Counted from the first letter of the stretch, positions 11,323 to 24,012 are shown. The stretch is 64,000 nucleotides of DNA from Sarocladium kiliense (GCA_030734395.1 JAUZTG010000042.1:248001-312000); one strand, 5' to 3'. The notes: a model not told the origin generated them from the letters alone. Program-made: numbers and translations.

Positions 11323-12126
11323 TCATCTCAGAACCTGGTCCACTGGCCATCGGATCATCAATGCCTCCTCCTCTGTAAGCCCAGCACACTGCGCAGCTAT
11401 CCCTTCGCTGCCAGAAATACCCAGTTCCTTCTCAGTTTGCTCAATTTCTTTTGCCCAATAACCGTCATCAATTTTCCACACCTTCACATCCTGAAAGCCA
11501 AGCTTGCTGTATAGCGGATGCGATTCTCGGGACGAGACGATCACAGCTGGAATAGCCTCTGTTTCGCTCAGGTCTACTACTATCTGCAGTAAATTCCGCC
11601 CTATGCCCTTTCTCTGATGCGATGGATCAATCATCAGGTGATGGATATCTATAGAATGTATTCATGAATGAGCACACGTAGCAATCGCGCTTGGAAACTT
11701 AGTTGCAACCGCAAGTGCATTTCACTTACAGGCGTGCCGCCGACCTTTGTGACATTCTTCATAAAGTGCATCCTGCTCGGCTTCCCGTGTATCGTTAAAC
11801 CGCTTCCATATGTGCCTCAAGTGGTTTTTGTGCTTAAGCCCCGGCGCAGGCGTTGACTGCGTGCTCTGCGGTGGAGGACTCCCCGGATCGACAATCTTGT
11901 ACCGCAGGAAACCCGCTACTTGCCCAGATACGTTGTCCACAGCGACTGAAAAGACATTCTGGGGATTACCAAAAGCATATTTTGTCATAGCTGGGAGCAC
12001 ATCGCGCGGGTCCTGGCCGTATAAGGCCTTGCTGAACTTTGCAAAAGGTTCGAGAGCATCGGCGTGGATCCTGGCGATGTTGTCAAGATCGGCGGCTGTT
12101 GCAGGTCGGATGCTGATGGACGCCAT
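11323..12126 (-). CDS. GNAT-family N-acetyltransferase
   Basis: Two exons (12126-11730, 11648-11323) give 240 residues. Splicing joins GRRHA to YIHHLMIDPSHQRKGIG. Seen: the N-terminal strand SISIRPATAADLDNIARIHADA, a central linker with Pro/Ser/Thr (about 75-95), and acetyl-CoA motif A, LMIDPSHQRKGIGRNLLQ, with the Q/R-x-x-G-x-G/A signature. Motif B is HPLYSKLGFQDVKVW. This is a cytosolic small-molecule or protein acetyltransferase of unknown substrate; many fungal members of this form are found next to metabolic genes, but nothing here points to a partner. Confidence 0.82.
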
Positions 12127-12383
12127 GTTGAGTAGCTAGAGTAATAGACCTATTTATTCCGGCCTTTGGAAGCTATTTCTACTGGTATAAGCAACCACTG
12201 CATTGCTTATCGCCAACGTCCAGGTGCGGGTGTAGAAGACAGTTCAATTAATAGCTCAACGATGCGACCATGCGCCAGAGTAAGCCCCAGGACCGGCAAC
12301 ATATTGATCCGAATCGCAGGAAGCCATGCAAAATATGTCGAAATGGGTATTAAAGGAAACAGCAACAGCAACAATAAGTTAGT

Positions 12384-13355
12384 CTACAAAAGAACACCGC
12401 AGAGGACAAGCCCAGCCGTGAGAGCCGTCCAGCTCAACTTCAATCCCATCGCATCATCACCAAGCCCATCCCCAGTCCCCGCACGATCTCTCTCACCACC
12501 AAGTCCGTCTTCATCGCCATCGTTGTTGTCGCCATCTTTATCAGAACCTGACTCCCCATCTTTATCCTCATCCTTGAAGTCACCAACGTCGACCTCGGAG
12601 GCACGGCCAGGAGCAAAGAGAACGCCAATCTCGTTGGCAGTTTCCATGTCGATTTCCTCGGGGCTCAGAAGCTCGTTATCGAGAGAGTCGCAGGAGGGGC
12701 GGTCGTCCCTCTCTTCGATGCGGTTCGTGACGGAGATGGGGACGTCGAAGATGGTGTAGTGGTCTGTGTCGTTAAGGCGGAAGTTTTGACGAATGGAGAT
12801 CTATGGAGTGTCAGTGATATACCCGTCAGGGAACGAGGAAGTGGCAGAACTCACGTTATATGTACCGCGGTCACTGTCATCGCTATCGGGTTGACCATCT
12901 CCGGTCAGACAGTCAGGCCAGGCCCAGTTGATGTGCTTGACAGTGCTGCCAGGCTGCTGGCGCATGATGTTCCCGTAGCTGGCATTGTTGGCGCTGGCAG
13001 TGCCGTTGGTGATTGTAAAGTTGCGCTCGGTTCGATAGCTGTATAAGAAGACGGTGATGTTGAAGATCTGACTTGGATCATCTTCATCGAAGTCGGCAAG
13101 TGGTAGCTTTCCGTTGGCGGTAACATCGAGAGAGATGTGAAGGTCGTCTGTATTAACTGTCAGTACAGTCTCACAGCTGATTGATGCGATGGCGGCTAAC
13201 TCACCTCCTCCCATAGGAGTCTCCGGTTGTGGCGAGTTCAGAATGGCAAAGCCTGGCGTGAAGATCTGGCCGTTGTGAATAGTGAAGTTCCATGCGGCCG
13301 AGCGCGGAACAAGAGTGGCCATGGCCAGGGCCAGAAGTGATGTCGAAATAGCCAT
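12384..13355 (-). CDS. GPI-anchored secreted protein, ascomycete-conserved hypothetical
   Basis: Three exons (13355-13205, 13147-12855, 12800-12384) give 286 residues. An N-terminal signal peptide (about 1-21, ending SAAW) is followed by a beta-rich domain with several N-glycosylation sites (NFT, NIT, NGT, NNAS, NVS/NIS, NDT) and two Cys. A long acidic Asp/Gly-rich spacer (about 225-260) and a hydrophobic tail (LSWTALTAGLVLCGVLL) complete a GPI-anchor architecture. The protein should sit on the plasma membrane or cell wall. I do not recognise a catalytic family. Confidence 0.75.
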
Positions 13356-14703
13356 GACGGGGTAGTAGAATGTGATAGTTGAGAATCAGGTTGAACAGCG
13401 GTACGTAGGTGAATGTAGTGGATTGGCAGAAGCGACAGACTCGGGTGAAGTGAAGTATAAGCGAACGAGCAAGCGTCGCAAAAGGATTGGGAGAAATGAC
13501 AGCACCCCACCAAAAGAACAAAGAGCACAGCCAGAATAGACAGGTTTCGGGTCGTCGAGGATACTTATTGGAGCATGGAGAGGGATTTGCGGCGGCGTGA
13601 GCAAGGGTATGGCAGGATGGGACAGGATCTTGGTTGTTCGGGATCGGAGCCGTAGACTTGGGTGTGGTTAATTAATAACGGAGAGCTGTATAAAACCGAG
13701 ATGACGCCAAGGTGCATGCACGCGAGTTGCTGGAGACTCTTGGTCCTTTTCTTGCCTGTGTGATTTGACCAAGTTCTTAGCTGTGGTTCCAGTTGCTTTG
13801 CTTCCATGTCGCTTAACACTCACTATTGAACTGAACACCTGAGTTGTTAGTTGCCAGAATGTGCTGGTTCATATCTTTACGACGCATTCAGCAGCCTTGA
13901 CAGCGACAATTTGAAGCTTGACCGGGGTTTCTTATACTTCACAACCTACGAGACTGCCTGTCTTCGTACATGTCTTCAATCGTCACCGTCCTCATGATCC
14001 CTCATCCCAGCTCAACCACAGTTACGCCATTCACTCGAGGTTGCAGCATGAACAGTGATGCAGACCTGTCTGTATGCGACACCGTTTGACAGGGGCCCCA
14101 ACGTCGCAGGATGCGATTCGCCCGGTTTCAGCTGCATGATGCCAGGGCCATGGCAGGGATGGACCGTGCTGTCAGCCCATGTGGGGACCGACCATTGCGC
14201 ATCTTTGTGGGCTGTGTGCTCTGTGATCCTTCTGGTCGTCTTCTCAAATTCGACAATTTGTTTAATCGTCTTGTCAAGCAACAGTATCGTCAACCCCATA
14301 TGCATGTGAAGATGAAGTCAAACATACCATGTCGAGGACCGATCATTGATCGGGCGAGGGTTAGGGTTCACACGTCCGGGATTCCAGCTCTCCGGCGTCG
14401 GTGCCTCGGAATCCAGCGTCTCCACCAGTGCTCCAGCTTCTAGCTTCACCTCCCCTCAACGAATAAACCCTTGCTCTCACCATGTCTTCCACACATTGAC
14501 TCCCAGCACAGAGGAAAACGGGGAGACTGACGTGTCGACAATCTGCTCACTTGGCTGTCCAAGCCATATAACCATCCTCATAAGCCACAGGTGACATCAG
14601 CCACGCCAACAAACCGGCTGCGTCGCGTGACAGCCGACCACCCTCATCCTCCCCTCCCCCTCCATCCTGGCTCGATAGCCACGCAACATATCACCCTGCC
14701 GTC
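13356..14703. other. Intergenic, divergent promoters
   Basis: 1.35 kb between the divergent GPI-protein and IndA/PfkB genes. It contains a telomere-like motif at 14355-14367 (listed separately). Open frames on both strands at 14012-14594 are mutually overlapping and lack protein character. Confidence 0.5.
14355..14367 (+). promoter_or_regulatory. Telobox-like motif CGAGGGTTAGGGT
   Basis: Two overlapping copies of the TTAGGG-type sequence 337 bp upstream of the IndA/PfkB start. The identical 13-mer is found at 63540-63552 upstream of the methylthioribulose-1-phosphate dehydratase gene. Confidence 0.4.
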
Positions 14704-17296
14704 ATGGCAGCTCCCAGATCCTGCTCCAGCCTGAGTCGGCACTTCCTTGCCGCCACTCGTCCTCAACAGACCTCATCATGGACTTCCGCCAAGACCCACT
14801 GCTGCCAAAGGACGCGTCGGCAGACTCAGCAACAGCGATGGATGGCCTCGGCCCCAGCTGGCTTGAAGAGCTTACTTCGTGTATCGGAGGAGGTTGCTGA
14901 TGCTGTTGCAACGAAGAAGCCTGTTGTGGCGTTAGAGTCCACCATCTATACGCATGGTGCTATGGGCAAGCAGCTGGCTCAGGAGCATGATGAGCTAGTT
15001 CGCAAGCATGGTGGTATTCCCGCCATCATTGGCATTCTCGACGGTGTGCCCAATGTTGGCCTTACGCCTCAGGAGATCGTGCGCATGATTGAGGATAAGG
15101 ACACGGTCAAGGTGTCACGGAGGGATATCTCCTACCTCGTCGGCATGGTGAGTCACATCAAGCGTGTTGCTATACACTTGGCTATATTGCTATACTGTGT
15201 GTACGAACGTCATAAGTGCTGACCATATTCATGCAACAGGGACTTGCAGGCCGCAAGATCAACGGAGGTACCACCATCGCAGGCACCATGGTTCTAGCAC
15301 GCCTCGCCGGCATCTCGGTGTTCGGCACAGGCGGCCTAGGCGGAGTTCATCGTGATGGCCACAACACGATGGACATCTCCGCTGATCTCACAGAGCTTGG
15401 CCGCACCAGAGTCGCAGTCGTGAGCTCCGGCTGCAAGGGTTTCCTCGACATTCCCAGGACGCTCGAGTACCTTGAGACCCAGGGCTGCTTGATCTCAACT
15501 TTCGCCGATGGCCGGACCGGGAACATCGACTTCCCCGGCTTCTGGGCGCGTGATAGCGGCTCCAAGAGCCCTTCTGTCGTCCAAAATGAGAAGGAAGCCG
15601 CCGCAATCATCTACAGCCAAGAACAACTCGGCATCGAGTCCGGCATGCTCTTCGCCAACCCCGTCCCTGAAGGCCTGGGCATTCCACTTCCGGAAATCCA
15701 GGCCGCCATCGAGACGGCAGTCACCGAGGCCAACGAGAAGGGGTTCACAGGCAGCAGCAACACCCCGTACGTTTTGGGCCGCCTAAAGGAGCTGACCGGC
15801 AACAAGGCTGTTGTCGCCAACATTGCTCTGGTGCAAAGCAACATCATCAGGGCGACCAACGTGGCTGTGGAGCTGTCACGTCTGCAGTCCTCTAGAGGTG
15901 CCTCAGCGAGCTCGTGAGTGTGGCTTACTTCCCAAACAGAACATAGCTTGAGGTAGATTGGTTAATAGATAGTATTAGAATCGTACCTTTGCAGAAGGAC
16001 TTCGGAATTCCTCCGGTTGTATCTGCCGTGAAAACTGATGCGACACAAAAGACGAATATTCTTGTGGCTGGCGCTGTAGCACTCGATCTCAGCTGTGATT
16101 ATGCTGGGACCAAAGCGGGTGATATCGCACCTCAGGCTCATACATCAAACCCGTCACGGATCAGCCAGTCCATTGGCGGCGTAGGTCACAACGTCGCTCT
16201 TGCTGCCCACCGAGCAAGCACGAAGAACAAGGTCCAGCTCTGCAGCATGGTCGGCGACGACGTGTAAGTCCACCCAAAACATCACCCTCATGAGCTGAGA
16301 ACTGAACATTCGTGCAGTGCTGGCTCAACAATCCTAGCTGCAGTCGAAGCTTCAGGCCTGGACGCAACACACGTCCGAAAACTCGGCCAAGAATATAAAA
16401 CCGGCAACAGAACGGCCCAATACGTCGCCGTCAACGACGGAGAAAAGAACCTCGTCATGGCCATGGCTGATATGGACATCTTCACCACACACTCCTTCCC
16501 TGACCACTGGCGGTCAGTAGTCGAGACCTCAAAACCAGACTGGTTGGTTGTAGATGGCAACTGGGCCGGCAAGGATATCAGAGAATGGGTCAGGGCTGGC
16601 GAGGATAACGGGTGCAAAGTTGCCTTCGAGCCTGTCTCTGTTGCGAAGTCACGGGGGCTTTTTGCTCCTCAGCGTGGTTTACCGAAGCTAGGCATCTTCC
16701 CTAACGCCACACTCAGTCTCGCTTCCCCAAATACTTACGAGCTGGCGGCTATGTACGAGGCTGCTAAGGAGAACGGGTACCTTGATTCGATGGAGTGGTT
16801 CCAGGTGGTGGACTGGTTCGGCATGCGTGGCGCGAGGGATAGATTCGTGCATATGACCTCCGCTGAGCTCACAGATGCTGGTGTACCAGTACAGACTGTC
16901 CAGCTCTTGCCCTACATCCCAACGATTATCACCAAGCTGGGCGCCCAGGGCGTGCTGCTCACAGAGCTTCTAGGACGGGATGATCCCAGGCTGAGGGACA
17001 GGGATTCAGAGGACTATATTTTGACAAGGTGCATGACGCCGAACTCGCCAGTGGGAGGTATCTACATGAGGCTGTACCCAGCCGCTGAGAAGGTCACGGA
17101 TGTGGTGTCGGTGAACGGTGTTGGAGACACGTTCTTGGGGGTGATGGTGTCTGGTCTCGCACAGGGTGGGAGGGTTGACAAGTTGGTGGATGTGGCGCAG
17201 AGGGGAGCGGTCCATACGTTGAGAAGCGCTGAGTCTGTGAGTCCTCAGCTGTCACAGATCGAAGAGGAGCTCACTCGGGTTGTTTCGAGGCGGTGA
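14704..17296 (+). CDS. Bifunctional pseudouridine-5'-phosphate glycosidase / pseudouridine kinase (IndA-PfkB fusion)
   Basis: Four exons (14704-15147, 15240-15913, 15979-16263, 16318-17296) give 793 residues. The N-terminal ~48 residues are Ser/Thr/Gln/Arg-rich and may target mitochondria. Residues about 50-375 form the PsuG/IndA domain, which splits pseudouridine 5'-phosphate into uracil and ribose 5-phosphate: VVALESTIYTHG, INGGTTIAGTM, FGTGGLGGVHR, NTMDISADL and LFANPVPEGLGIP are typical. Residues about 390-790 form a PfkB/ribokinase-type kinase (PsuK role): IGGVGHNVALAAHR early and VNGVGDTFLGVMVSG with the catalytic-base Asp late. Exon 3 needs the acceptor at 15978, which keeps the frame; the nearer CAG does not. 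The fusion puts both steps of pseudouridine breakdown in one protein. Confidence 0.88.
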
Positions 17297-17449
17297 AGCA
17301 GATGGAGATTCCTGGAGAGGGGAGAACCTCGAGTAAGATAGCATCCAACATAAGAAGCCATATAATTCATCATGAACATTTTGTCATTCTTCCACTATTT
17401 ACGAGTATCATTCCAATCTCTCCCAAGATATAGGATACAAACCACCCCC

Positions 17450-19197
17450 CTATTGCTGCACAGGCATGCTCACATCCGCCTTCTTCGCAACCGCATCCGC
17501 ACTCGACCACATCGCCGTAACAGTCTTGAGCTGCGTGTGGAAGTTAATTCCTGGCTTGCCGTAGAAGGTGCTGGAACCACCACCCGCGACACTCTTCTTG
17601 TTGCCGGTGAAGGAGAACATGGGAAGCGGGACGGGGATCGGCACGTTGATACCGACTTGACCGGCCTCGATGTTGCGACGGAAGGTCTCGGCGGTAGGAC
17701 CGGAACGGGTGAAGATGGCGGTACCGTTGCCGTATTCGTTTGCGTTGATGAGGTCGATTGCTTCATCGAGGCTGTCGACGTTGAGGCAGACGAGGACGGG
17801 ACCAAAGATCTCCTCCTTGTAGCACTTCATGTCCTTGGTCACGTTGGTGATGATAGTAGGACCAACCCAGTTGCCGTTGGGGTAGCCCTCGGGCTGCTGA
17901 CCACGGCCGTCAAGGAGGATCGTGGCACCCTCTGCCTCAGCGCTGGCAATCAGGCTCTCAATGCGCTCCTTGCTCTGAGGGGAGATGACAGGGCCGAGAT
18001 CAGTGCCCTCGTCGAAACCACCACCAATCTTGAGAGCCTTAGCCTGCTCTGCAATATCATTGAGCCACTCCTTTGTCTCGCCAACCATGACTAGTGTGCT
18101 GAGGGCCATGCAGCGCTGGCCAGCGGCACCAAATGCGGCACCAGTGACACTGTTGATAAAGTGGTTCTTGTTGGCATCAGGAAGGACAGCAGCATGGTTC
18201 TTCGCGCCCAAGTTCGCCTTGACACGCTTTCCATTGGCAGAGCCACGGGAGAAGATGTACTCTCCAGCCTTGTTACCACCCACGAAGCTAACAGCCTTGA
18301 TGGCAGGCTCGTCGAGGATAAAGTCGACAGCCTTGTGGGCGCCGTGAATGATGTTTACGACACCCTCGGGGTAGCCAGCCTTGACACAGAGTTCGGCAAG
18401 GATCATGGCGGCACCGGGGTCGCGCTCGGAGGGCTTGATGATGAGGGTGTTGCCGGTGATGGTGGCGATAGGGATAGACCAGAGAGGAATCATAGCAGGG
18501 AAGTCTGCGTTTCTGCGTCAGTAGCCATTGGAATACATCGGACTGTCGTGGGAGAGAACTTACTAAAGGGGCAGATGGCAGCAACAACACCAAGAGGCTC
18601 ACGGTAGGTCCTCGTCTCCATATCCTTTGCAACCTCGAGAACCTCACCCTTGAGCAGCTCAGGTGCAGCGCAAGCCGCCTCAGCAACCTGCAGACCACGC
18701 AGAACATCACCCTTGGCATCTGGGAAGGTCTTTCCCTGCTCAAGAGTAATGCTGGCTGCCAACCGATCCCAGTTCTCACGAACCAAGTTCACGAATCGGA
18801 ACATGATCTGCTGCCTGTGCAACACAGTTGTGTTCTTCCACGACTCAAAGGCCTTCTTTGAGCTCTCGACCGCAGCCTTCATCTCCTCCTCCGTGTTCTG
18901 AGGCACCCTCGTCACCAGGTTGTTGGTCGCCGGGTCGGGGAGGTCGATGTACTTGTCGGTATTGGACTGCACGAACTTGTTGTCGACGAAGTAGGGGGTG
19001 TTCTCGACGGTCTGGATCTTCTCGTGGGTTTGCGGGAAGCTGGTAGTCGTGGAGGCCATGGCAGCCATCGCGGGCTTGAGCTGCCGAGCGGTGGCGTGTA
19101 TCCTCCGGACCGCGACTGAGGCTGCCATGGAGGTAGAGGGAGCCATCTTGCTGGTGAGGGCAGCGGTGGTCGCGCTGCGAGCAATGAGCCTGCGCAT
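17450..19197 (-). CDS. Methylmalonate-semialdehyde dehydrogenase (CoA-acylating), mitochondrial
   Basis: Two exons (19197-18564, 18504-17450) give 562 residues. The start MRRLIARSATTAAL gives an Arg/Ser/Ala-rich mitochondrial presequence; an in-frame ATG at 19254 would add a Pro-rich stretch. Aldehyde dehydrogenase superfamily: N-terminal FVDNKFVQSNTDKYIDLPDPAT, cofactor region NTLIIKPSERDPGAAMILAEL, and the active-site block FGAAGQRCMALST with the nucleophilic Cys. It ends with KSVAGGGSSTFYGKPGINFHTQLKTVT, typical of the ALDH6 class. It converts malonate/methylmalonate semialdehyde to acetyl-CoA/propionyl-CoA in valine, beta-alanine and pyrimidine breakdown. Uracil released by the IndA domain of the neighbouring convergent gene feeds, in principle, into beta-alanine and this enzyme; that link is inference. 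Confidence 0.9.
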
Positions 19198-20090
19198 CGT
19201 GAAGGAGGTAGAGGGGAGTAACGGCAAGAAAGGGACGGGAGGTGGAAGAATCAATTGAGGTTGATTCGTCGGGGTGATGAAAGAGGGAGGTGTAGAAAGT
19301 AAGAAGGTGTGTAGGCGTAGAAGACAGCAAGTAGATCAACAGACGATCCTCCACCTCTGAACTAATAAGTCATCGGCTCACTTCGGCAATGCCAAACCCT
19401 AGTCAGGAAAGAGAAACCCTGAGAGTAAGGAATGACGGACAGACAGGCTTATCGTGGGGTTCTTCTGATACGCTGCCAGAAAGCTGTGCTTGGACGAAAG
19501 GCAGCGCCGCCAGCGAGGGAGTGGGCGCTGTTCCTTGAACCGGACCTGGGGTTCGATGCGGGGGCGGTGGTGCGGGTTGCCACGGCGCAACCATCATTGG
19601 CCGTGGCCTGCGTGTCTTGAGCCGATGCCGCTATGCCGAGCTTCACCGGGGAAAACCTTACGCGGGGTGCTGCTCTGTGCCGCGACGACGGGCAGCCACC
19701 AGTGAGATAGATAGGTAGGTAGATACTTAACAGAGCAGGACAGCATGGAGAACACGAAAATGAGCATGGCGCAGACGGCAAGGCATTTGGAAGGTCATTG
19801 AATTCGTAGTCAGCTATTCTACCCGCAAAACTCCTCTTCCTCGCTCCAGTCGCCCCCAATCCCGCGAGAGACAACAGCAAACAAAGCATCCTACATGCTG
19901 CATTCATTGGCCGACTTCCAACTATCTCGAACTTTGCTTGCGACGGGGACATTATACTGGAAGCCGCCTGCAGCTGGTATTTCGTGTCGTTCCTTTTTCT
20001 TCCTCTCATACTGCGCTTAATCATGTTTTACCTGAATCCGCGCCGCGTCGCCAGCCTCACTCTTGCTGAACATCAAATTATCCGCGGCCT
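19198..20090. other. Intergenic, MMSDH promoter and calnexin 3' flank
   Basis: It contains AAACCCTA (19394-19401), another telobox-like element, about 200 bp upstream of the MMSDH start. A 191-codon open frame on the minus strand (19449-20024) is low-complexity, Ser/Ala/Arg-rich and judged non-coding. Confidence 0.45.
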
Positions 20091-22040
20091 CTAGGTCTGG
20101 CTGCGAGTGGTGCGCTTCGTCACCTCGGCCTTTGCCTTCTCAGCGCCGGTCGCCGTGGCCTGGGCGGCCTTGTCCTTGGCTTCCTTGGCCTTGTCCTTTG
20201 CATCACTGGCGGCCTTCTGGACAGCAGGAGATGAGGAACCGAGACCAATCAGGCTGACAATGAGGACGATGACAGAAACAACAATTGCACCAATTCCGGC
20301 AGCAGCCTCAGGAACGAACTTGATAGCCTCAATGGGGTCGTTCTGGGCGATGGTGAGGAAAAGGTCGAGCTTCTCCTTGACATACAGGACCGGGTCATCG
20401 AGGAACTTGAGGTCGTTGGGAGATGCAGGGCTGTCCTTCTTCTTGGGCTTCTCGGCGTCGAAGAGAGCCTTCTCGATGGGGTGCTTGACCTTGAAGGTCT
20501 CCTCGGCGAGCTTCTCGGCATCCTCGACGGAGTGGCCAATGTAGATGTTGTCGAAGAGGATATCATTCTGCATGGTCCAGATCTCGAAGCCGATCTACAA
20601 ACAGAGTCAGTCGGTGTTCTATGCGGAAATGAGGAAGAATTTAACTCACAGCTCCCATGGGCTCAAGGTTGGCAGGGGTCTTGTCCTCATAGTAGTTGGG
20701 GTTCTTGATCAGACGAGGAGACCAGGCGCCCTTGTAAGCCGGGTTGTCAATGTAAGGGGCAGTCCACTTGCCCTTGTACTCAGGGTTTGCCTTCATGGGC
20801 TTCTCCCACGGACCACAACCAGAGACATCGGCACACTTGGGGTTGGGGACGGTGGGCGGAATCCAATCACCATCCTCCTCGTCATCCCAATCCTCAGGCT
20901 TCTGGGCCTCGGGGTCGGGGACAGTGCTTGGCTCATCAACGAGCCAGTCCTCAGGCATGGTAGCCTCCTCGTCGACAATCTCGAACGGAGCGTCCTCATC
21001 CCAGTCCTCGGGCTTGGTGGCCTCAGGGTCAGGAATGCGGGCCTGGTCAACCCAGTCCTCCGGCTTCTTGTCATCGGGGTCCTCAATCTCCTCCGGAGGG
21101 TTGAATGAGGGGCTGAAGTCCTCAAAGAGGGAGCCACTCTTGACCTCCTCGTTGTTCTGCTTGATCGCGTAGGTGTTGTTGGGGTGGACGATCAGAGTGT
21201 AGAGCTCGGTGGTCTTGACGATCTTGGCGGAGGGGGGAGACTTGAGGTGCTTCTCCTCGTACTCGCCGGTCTTGGGGTTCTTGTGGTTCACGATGAAGTG
21301 AACCTTGTTGGTGTGACCACACTTGTCAGGGCCAAACATAATGACGTAGGGAGTGGTGTTTGCGAACTCCTCCTGGTGAAGAGCCTTGTTATCACGAAGG
21401 AGCTTCATGTAGGCACCACCGCACTCGAGGCCATCTAAGAAGTTATTAGTCAGTATGATTGATGTTTCGGAAGCATGCACACAGAGAACCTACTCTGCAG
21501 CTTGACCTCGTACTGGACGACGAGGGTCTTGCCCTTGTTGTCAATCTTCTTGGGGAACTTCGCAGAGATGGCGTGGTGGGCAGCAGGGTTCTTGACGACA
21601 AGGCCCTTGTCGTTCTCGATGCCCTTGAAGACGGTGGGCTCCTCAACGGCCCATTCGCCGACGTATGCCCACTCCTCCTCGTCGTTGGCAGAGCCGCTCA
21701 TGTCCTTCTTGGCGTGGGAGGGCTTCCATCGCTGCTCCCAGTCATTGGTGAATTGTTCGAGGAAGTCGGCCTTGACAGTGGTGGGCTACCGCAAGCGGAA
21801 AGTCAGTTAATCATTCCAATTGAAGCACTCTGGCGGTTGTCGTGATGCCGTGATGCCGTGATGCAGAGAAGCGGAGCTCTTGAGAGCATCACGGTACGCC
21901 GCCTGGTCATTGATGGAATTCGCAGAACTTACAGTGAACTTGGGCAGGTCAGGAGCAGGACCCTCCTCGACATCCTCAGCATGGGCAACGCCAGTGAGCA
22001 TGGCAGCCGAGACGGCCGCTGCGACGGTGTTGAACTTCAT
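20091..22040 (-). CDS. Calnexin, ER membrane lectin chaperone
   Basis: Four exons (22040-21933, 21785-21494, 21434-20650, 20594-20091) give 562 residues. A signal peptide (about 1-21, ending VAHA) is followed by the lectin domain (LQNGLECGGAYMKLL made across intron 2; MFGPDKCG; FIVNHKNP). The P-domain has four motif-1 repeats (KPEDW, KPEDW, MPEDW, KPEDW) and motif-2 repeats (GPWEKPMKANPEYKGKW, NPAYKGAWSPRLI). One C-terminal membrane segment (AIVVSVIVLIVSLIGLG) leads to a Lys/Ala-rich cytosolic tail. Calnexin binds monoglucosylated N-glycans and retains glycoproteins in the ER until folded. The intron before VSS/PTT and the other junctions keep frame throughout. Confidence 0.93.
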
Positions 22041-23215
22041 TTTGATGGGGATGGTTGGAGAGGTTGGGGAAAGCGAGGTTGCAAGAGACCACAGTGAAGC
22101 GCACAGCGCAGAAGACGATGAGGGTTCAGTAGCAGAGAGGAATTGACCGCTGACAGAGAATTTCGCTATCGATGCGAAGACGGCGAGAGGAGAGGGGGGA
22201 AAGATGAGGCGGGAGACCGGGTGGTGAGAAGGTCAGACGGTGAGGATGAATCAGCGCCGATGAGGCCAGGTGGAGGAATTTAGAGGTGCAGCGGAGGAGC
22301 TCTGGGAAGCAAAGAAGCCACTTTTTTGAGGACACGTTGGTAGAAGCTTCCAAGATCCATCGTTCCAGGGTCCGGGTGGCCCCTCGCCAGCGGCTCTCAC
22401 AGCGCGTGCGGGGGTCTTGGAGGAGCCGGGCCCCGTTGGCCACACGCCTGAGCTGCCTCTTACAGCGCTAGGATGGGGCCTCTGCACCGAAGGTTTACCC
22501 CAGAAGCGGTCCTTGGCAGGGCACCGCCTTCATGCAACGGACCTCAGCCGAAGTGAGGCTAGACTGAGGTTGCCCTCGTGGAATGGAATCTCATGGATTG
22601 GATTTGATCCACGGAGCTGTTTAGCCTAGAGAACCGGCACGTTGTCTACATTAATGCTGTTACGGGCTGAGATTGTGACGACAGCCACTAATATGAACTC
22701 CATGTCGATGAAGCAAGTTTACCCTACATGACCCCGTTCACACTTCCAATTGCTTCATCGTCTCACCCCACCAGCGTCAACGTACCACGTGTTAATTAGA
22801 GCTTGCATCTTGAAGATAGTCTTGGGAGAAGTCCGCTTCAGCAGCGACAAGTTGTTTGACGCGAACCAGCCCCAGTGCGCGAGCCATATGTCAATTGACC
22901 CATTTGAGGCTCACTTGTTTCGCCTTGGGCGTGTGCTGTTGTCTCTTCACAAACAGAGATACCTGCACGGCTGGTCCTAGCATCTTTGTCTTACCTCGGG
23001 CGAACACCATTTGGGGGTCCTGAAGATACTGCGTTGTTTTAACTTGATGGCCGACAGGGGTTCATTCGATTGGGAACAGGGTGGTAGATCCACGCACTGA
23101 TAGGAAACGCAGAGCTAACGTTTTTCGCATCTACCTGGGAGTCCTCCCAACCTCGCATTGTACTTCCACGGCCAAGAAGACTCAAGCTCAACTTCTTGCT
23201 ATCGATCACAATAAT
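22041..23215. other. Divergent intergenic, calnexin / PTPLA
   Basis: 1.2 kb shared 5' region. It includes a CACGTG hexamer near 22784. Short open frames (22126-22629, 22750-22980) look like chance. No further structure is seen. Confidence 0.5.
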
Positions 23216-24012
23216 ATGGCTGTTTCGTCTCTCTCGTGGCGCACATGCTACCTGACTGGCTATAATTTGGCCCAGGCTGGCCTCTGGACCAGCTTGCTCC
23301 TGCTGACGCTCTCGAGCTTACCACACGGTCCGGCGCATGTTTTCGCGCAATTGGAACCATTTGCACGCTGGACACAGACTTTTGCGCTCTTTGATGTATT
23401 TCATGCAGCAGGAGGTCTGATTCCATCGGGCACCGGGACGACCTTCACTCAAGTTGGGACCAGGGTCATTCAAGTCTGGGCTATTTGGTGGGCATTTCCT
23501 GAGACGATTCTCGGAGACAACCTTCCGGAGGCACATGCCTTCAAAGGTTGGAATGGCGCCTCGAGTGGTGGCATTGCGTTCATTGCATTGCTTCTCGCGT
23601 GGAGTTTCGCGGATGCCGTGCGCTATGCGTATTTGGTCTGTAAGATGCATGGCATCGAGAGTCCGACTTTCACTTGGATACGGTAGGACACGAACGACTT
23701 TCCTTTTCCATCATCTATCAATAACTGCTAAACTAATTAGATACTCTATGTTCTATGCCCTATATCCTATTGGCATTAGTGCTGAGTGGTGGCTCATGTA
23801 TCGCTCAATTGAGCATATAGGCCGCGTGAGCAACCTGTTGCCTCCGCTCTTTTACTTTCTTCTAGCGCTCTACGTCCCTGGTGAGTTTCTCAGTTCCGAA
23901 AGATGGGGAGAGCATTTGCTGATATACATATACAGGTTCTTGGTTCATGTTCTCGCATATGATTAAACAGCGGAGGAAGGTGCTCAGGAAGAGGGATGTC
24001 AAGAGGATATAG
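23216..24012 (+). CDS. Very-long-chain 3-hydroxyacyl-CoA dehydratase (PTPLA/Phs1 family)
   Basis: Three exons (23216-23682, 23741-23880, 23936-24012) give 227 residues. It is a polytopic ER membrane protein that removes water from 3-hydroxyacyl-CoA, the third step of fatty acid elongation. Seen: TGYNLAQAGLWTSLLL at the N-terminus, LFDVFHAAGGLIPSG, RVIQVWAIWWAFPE, FADAVRYAYLVC, and the catalytic block YPIGISAEWWLMY with Tyr164 and Glu171 seven residues apart, as in Phs1. The basic tail KQRRKVLRKRDVKRI is a plausible ER-retention signal. The open frame extends upstream without an ATG; the ATG at 23216 is the natural start. Confidence 0.87.

Noticed and set aside
14355..14367. Interstitial telomere or chromosome end
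   Set aside because: Only about two TTAGGG-type units; too short for a telomeric tract and flanked by ordinary genes.
19449..20024. 191-codon open frame on the minus strand
   Set aside because: Low complexity, Ser/Ala/Arg-rich, no domain; lies in GC-rich promoter DNA between MMSDH and calnexin and is overlapped by other frames.
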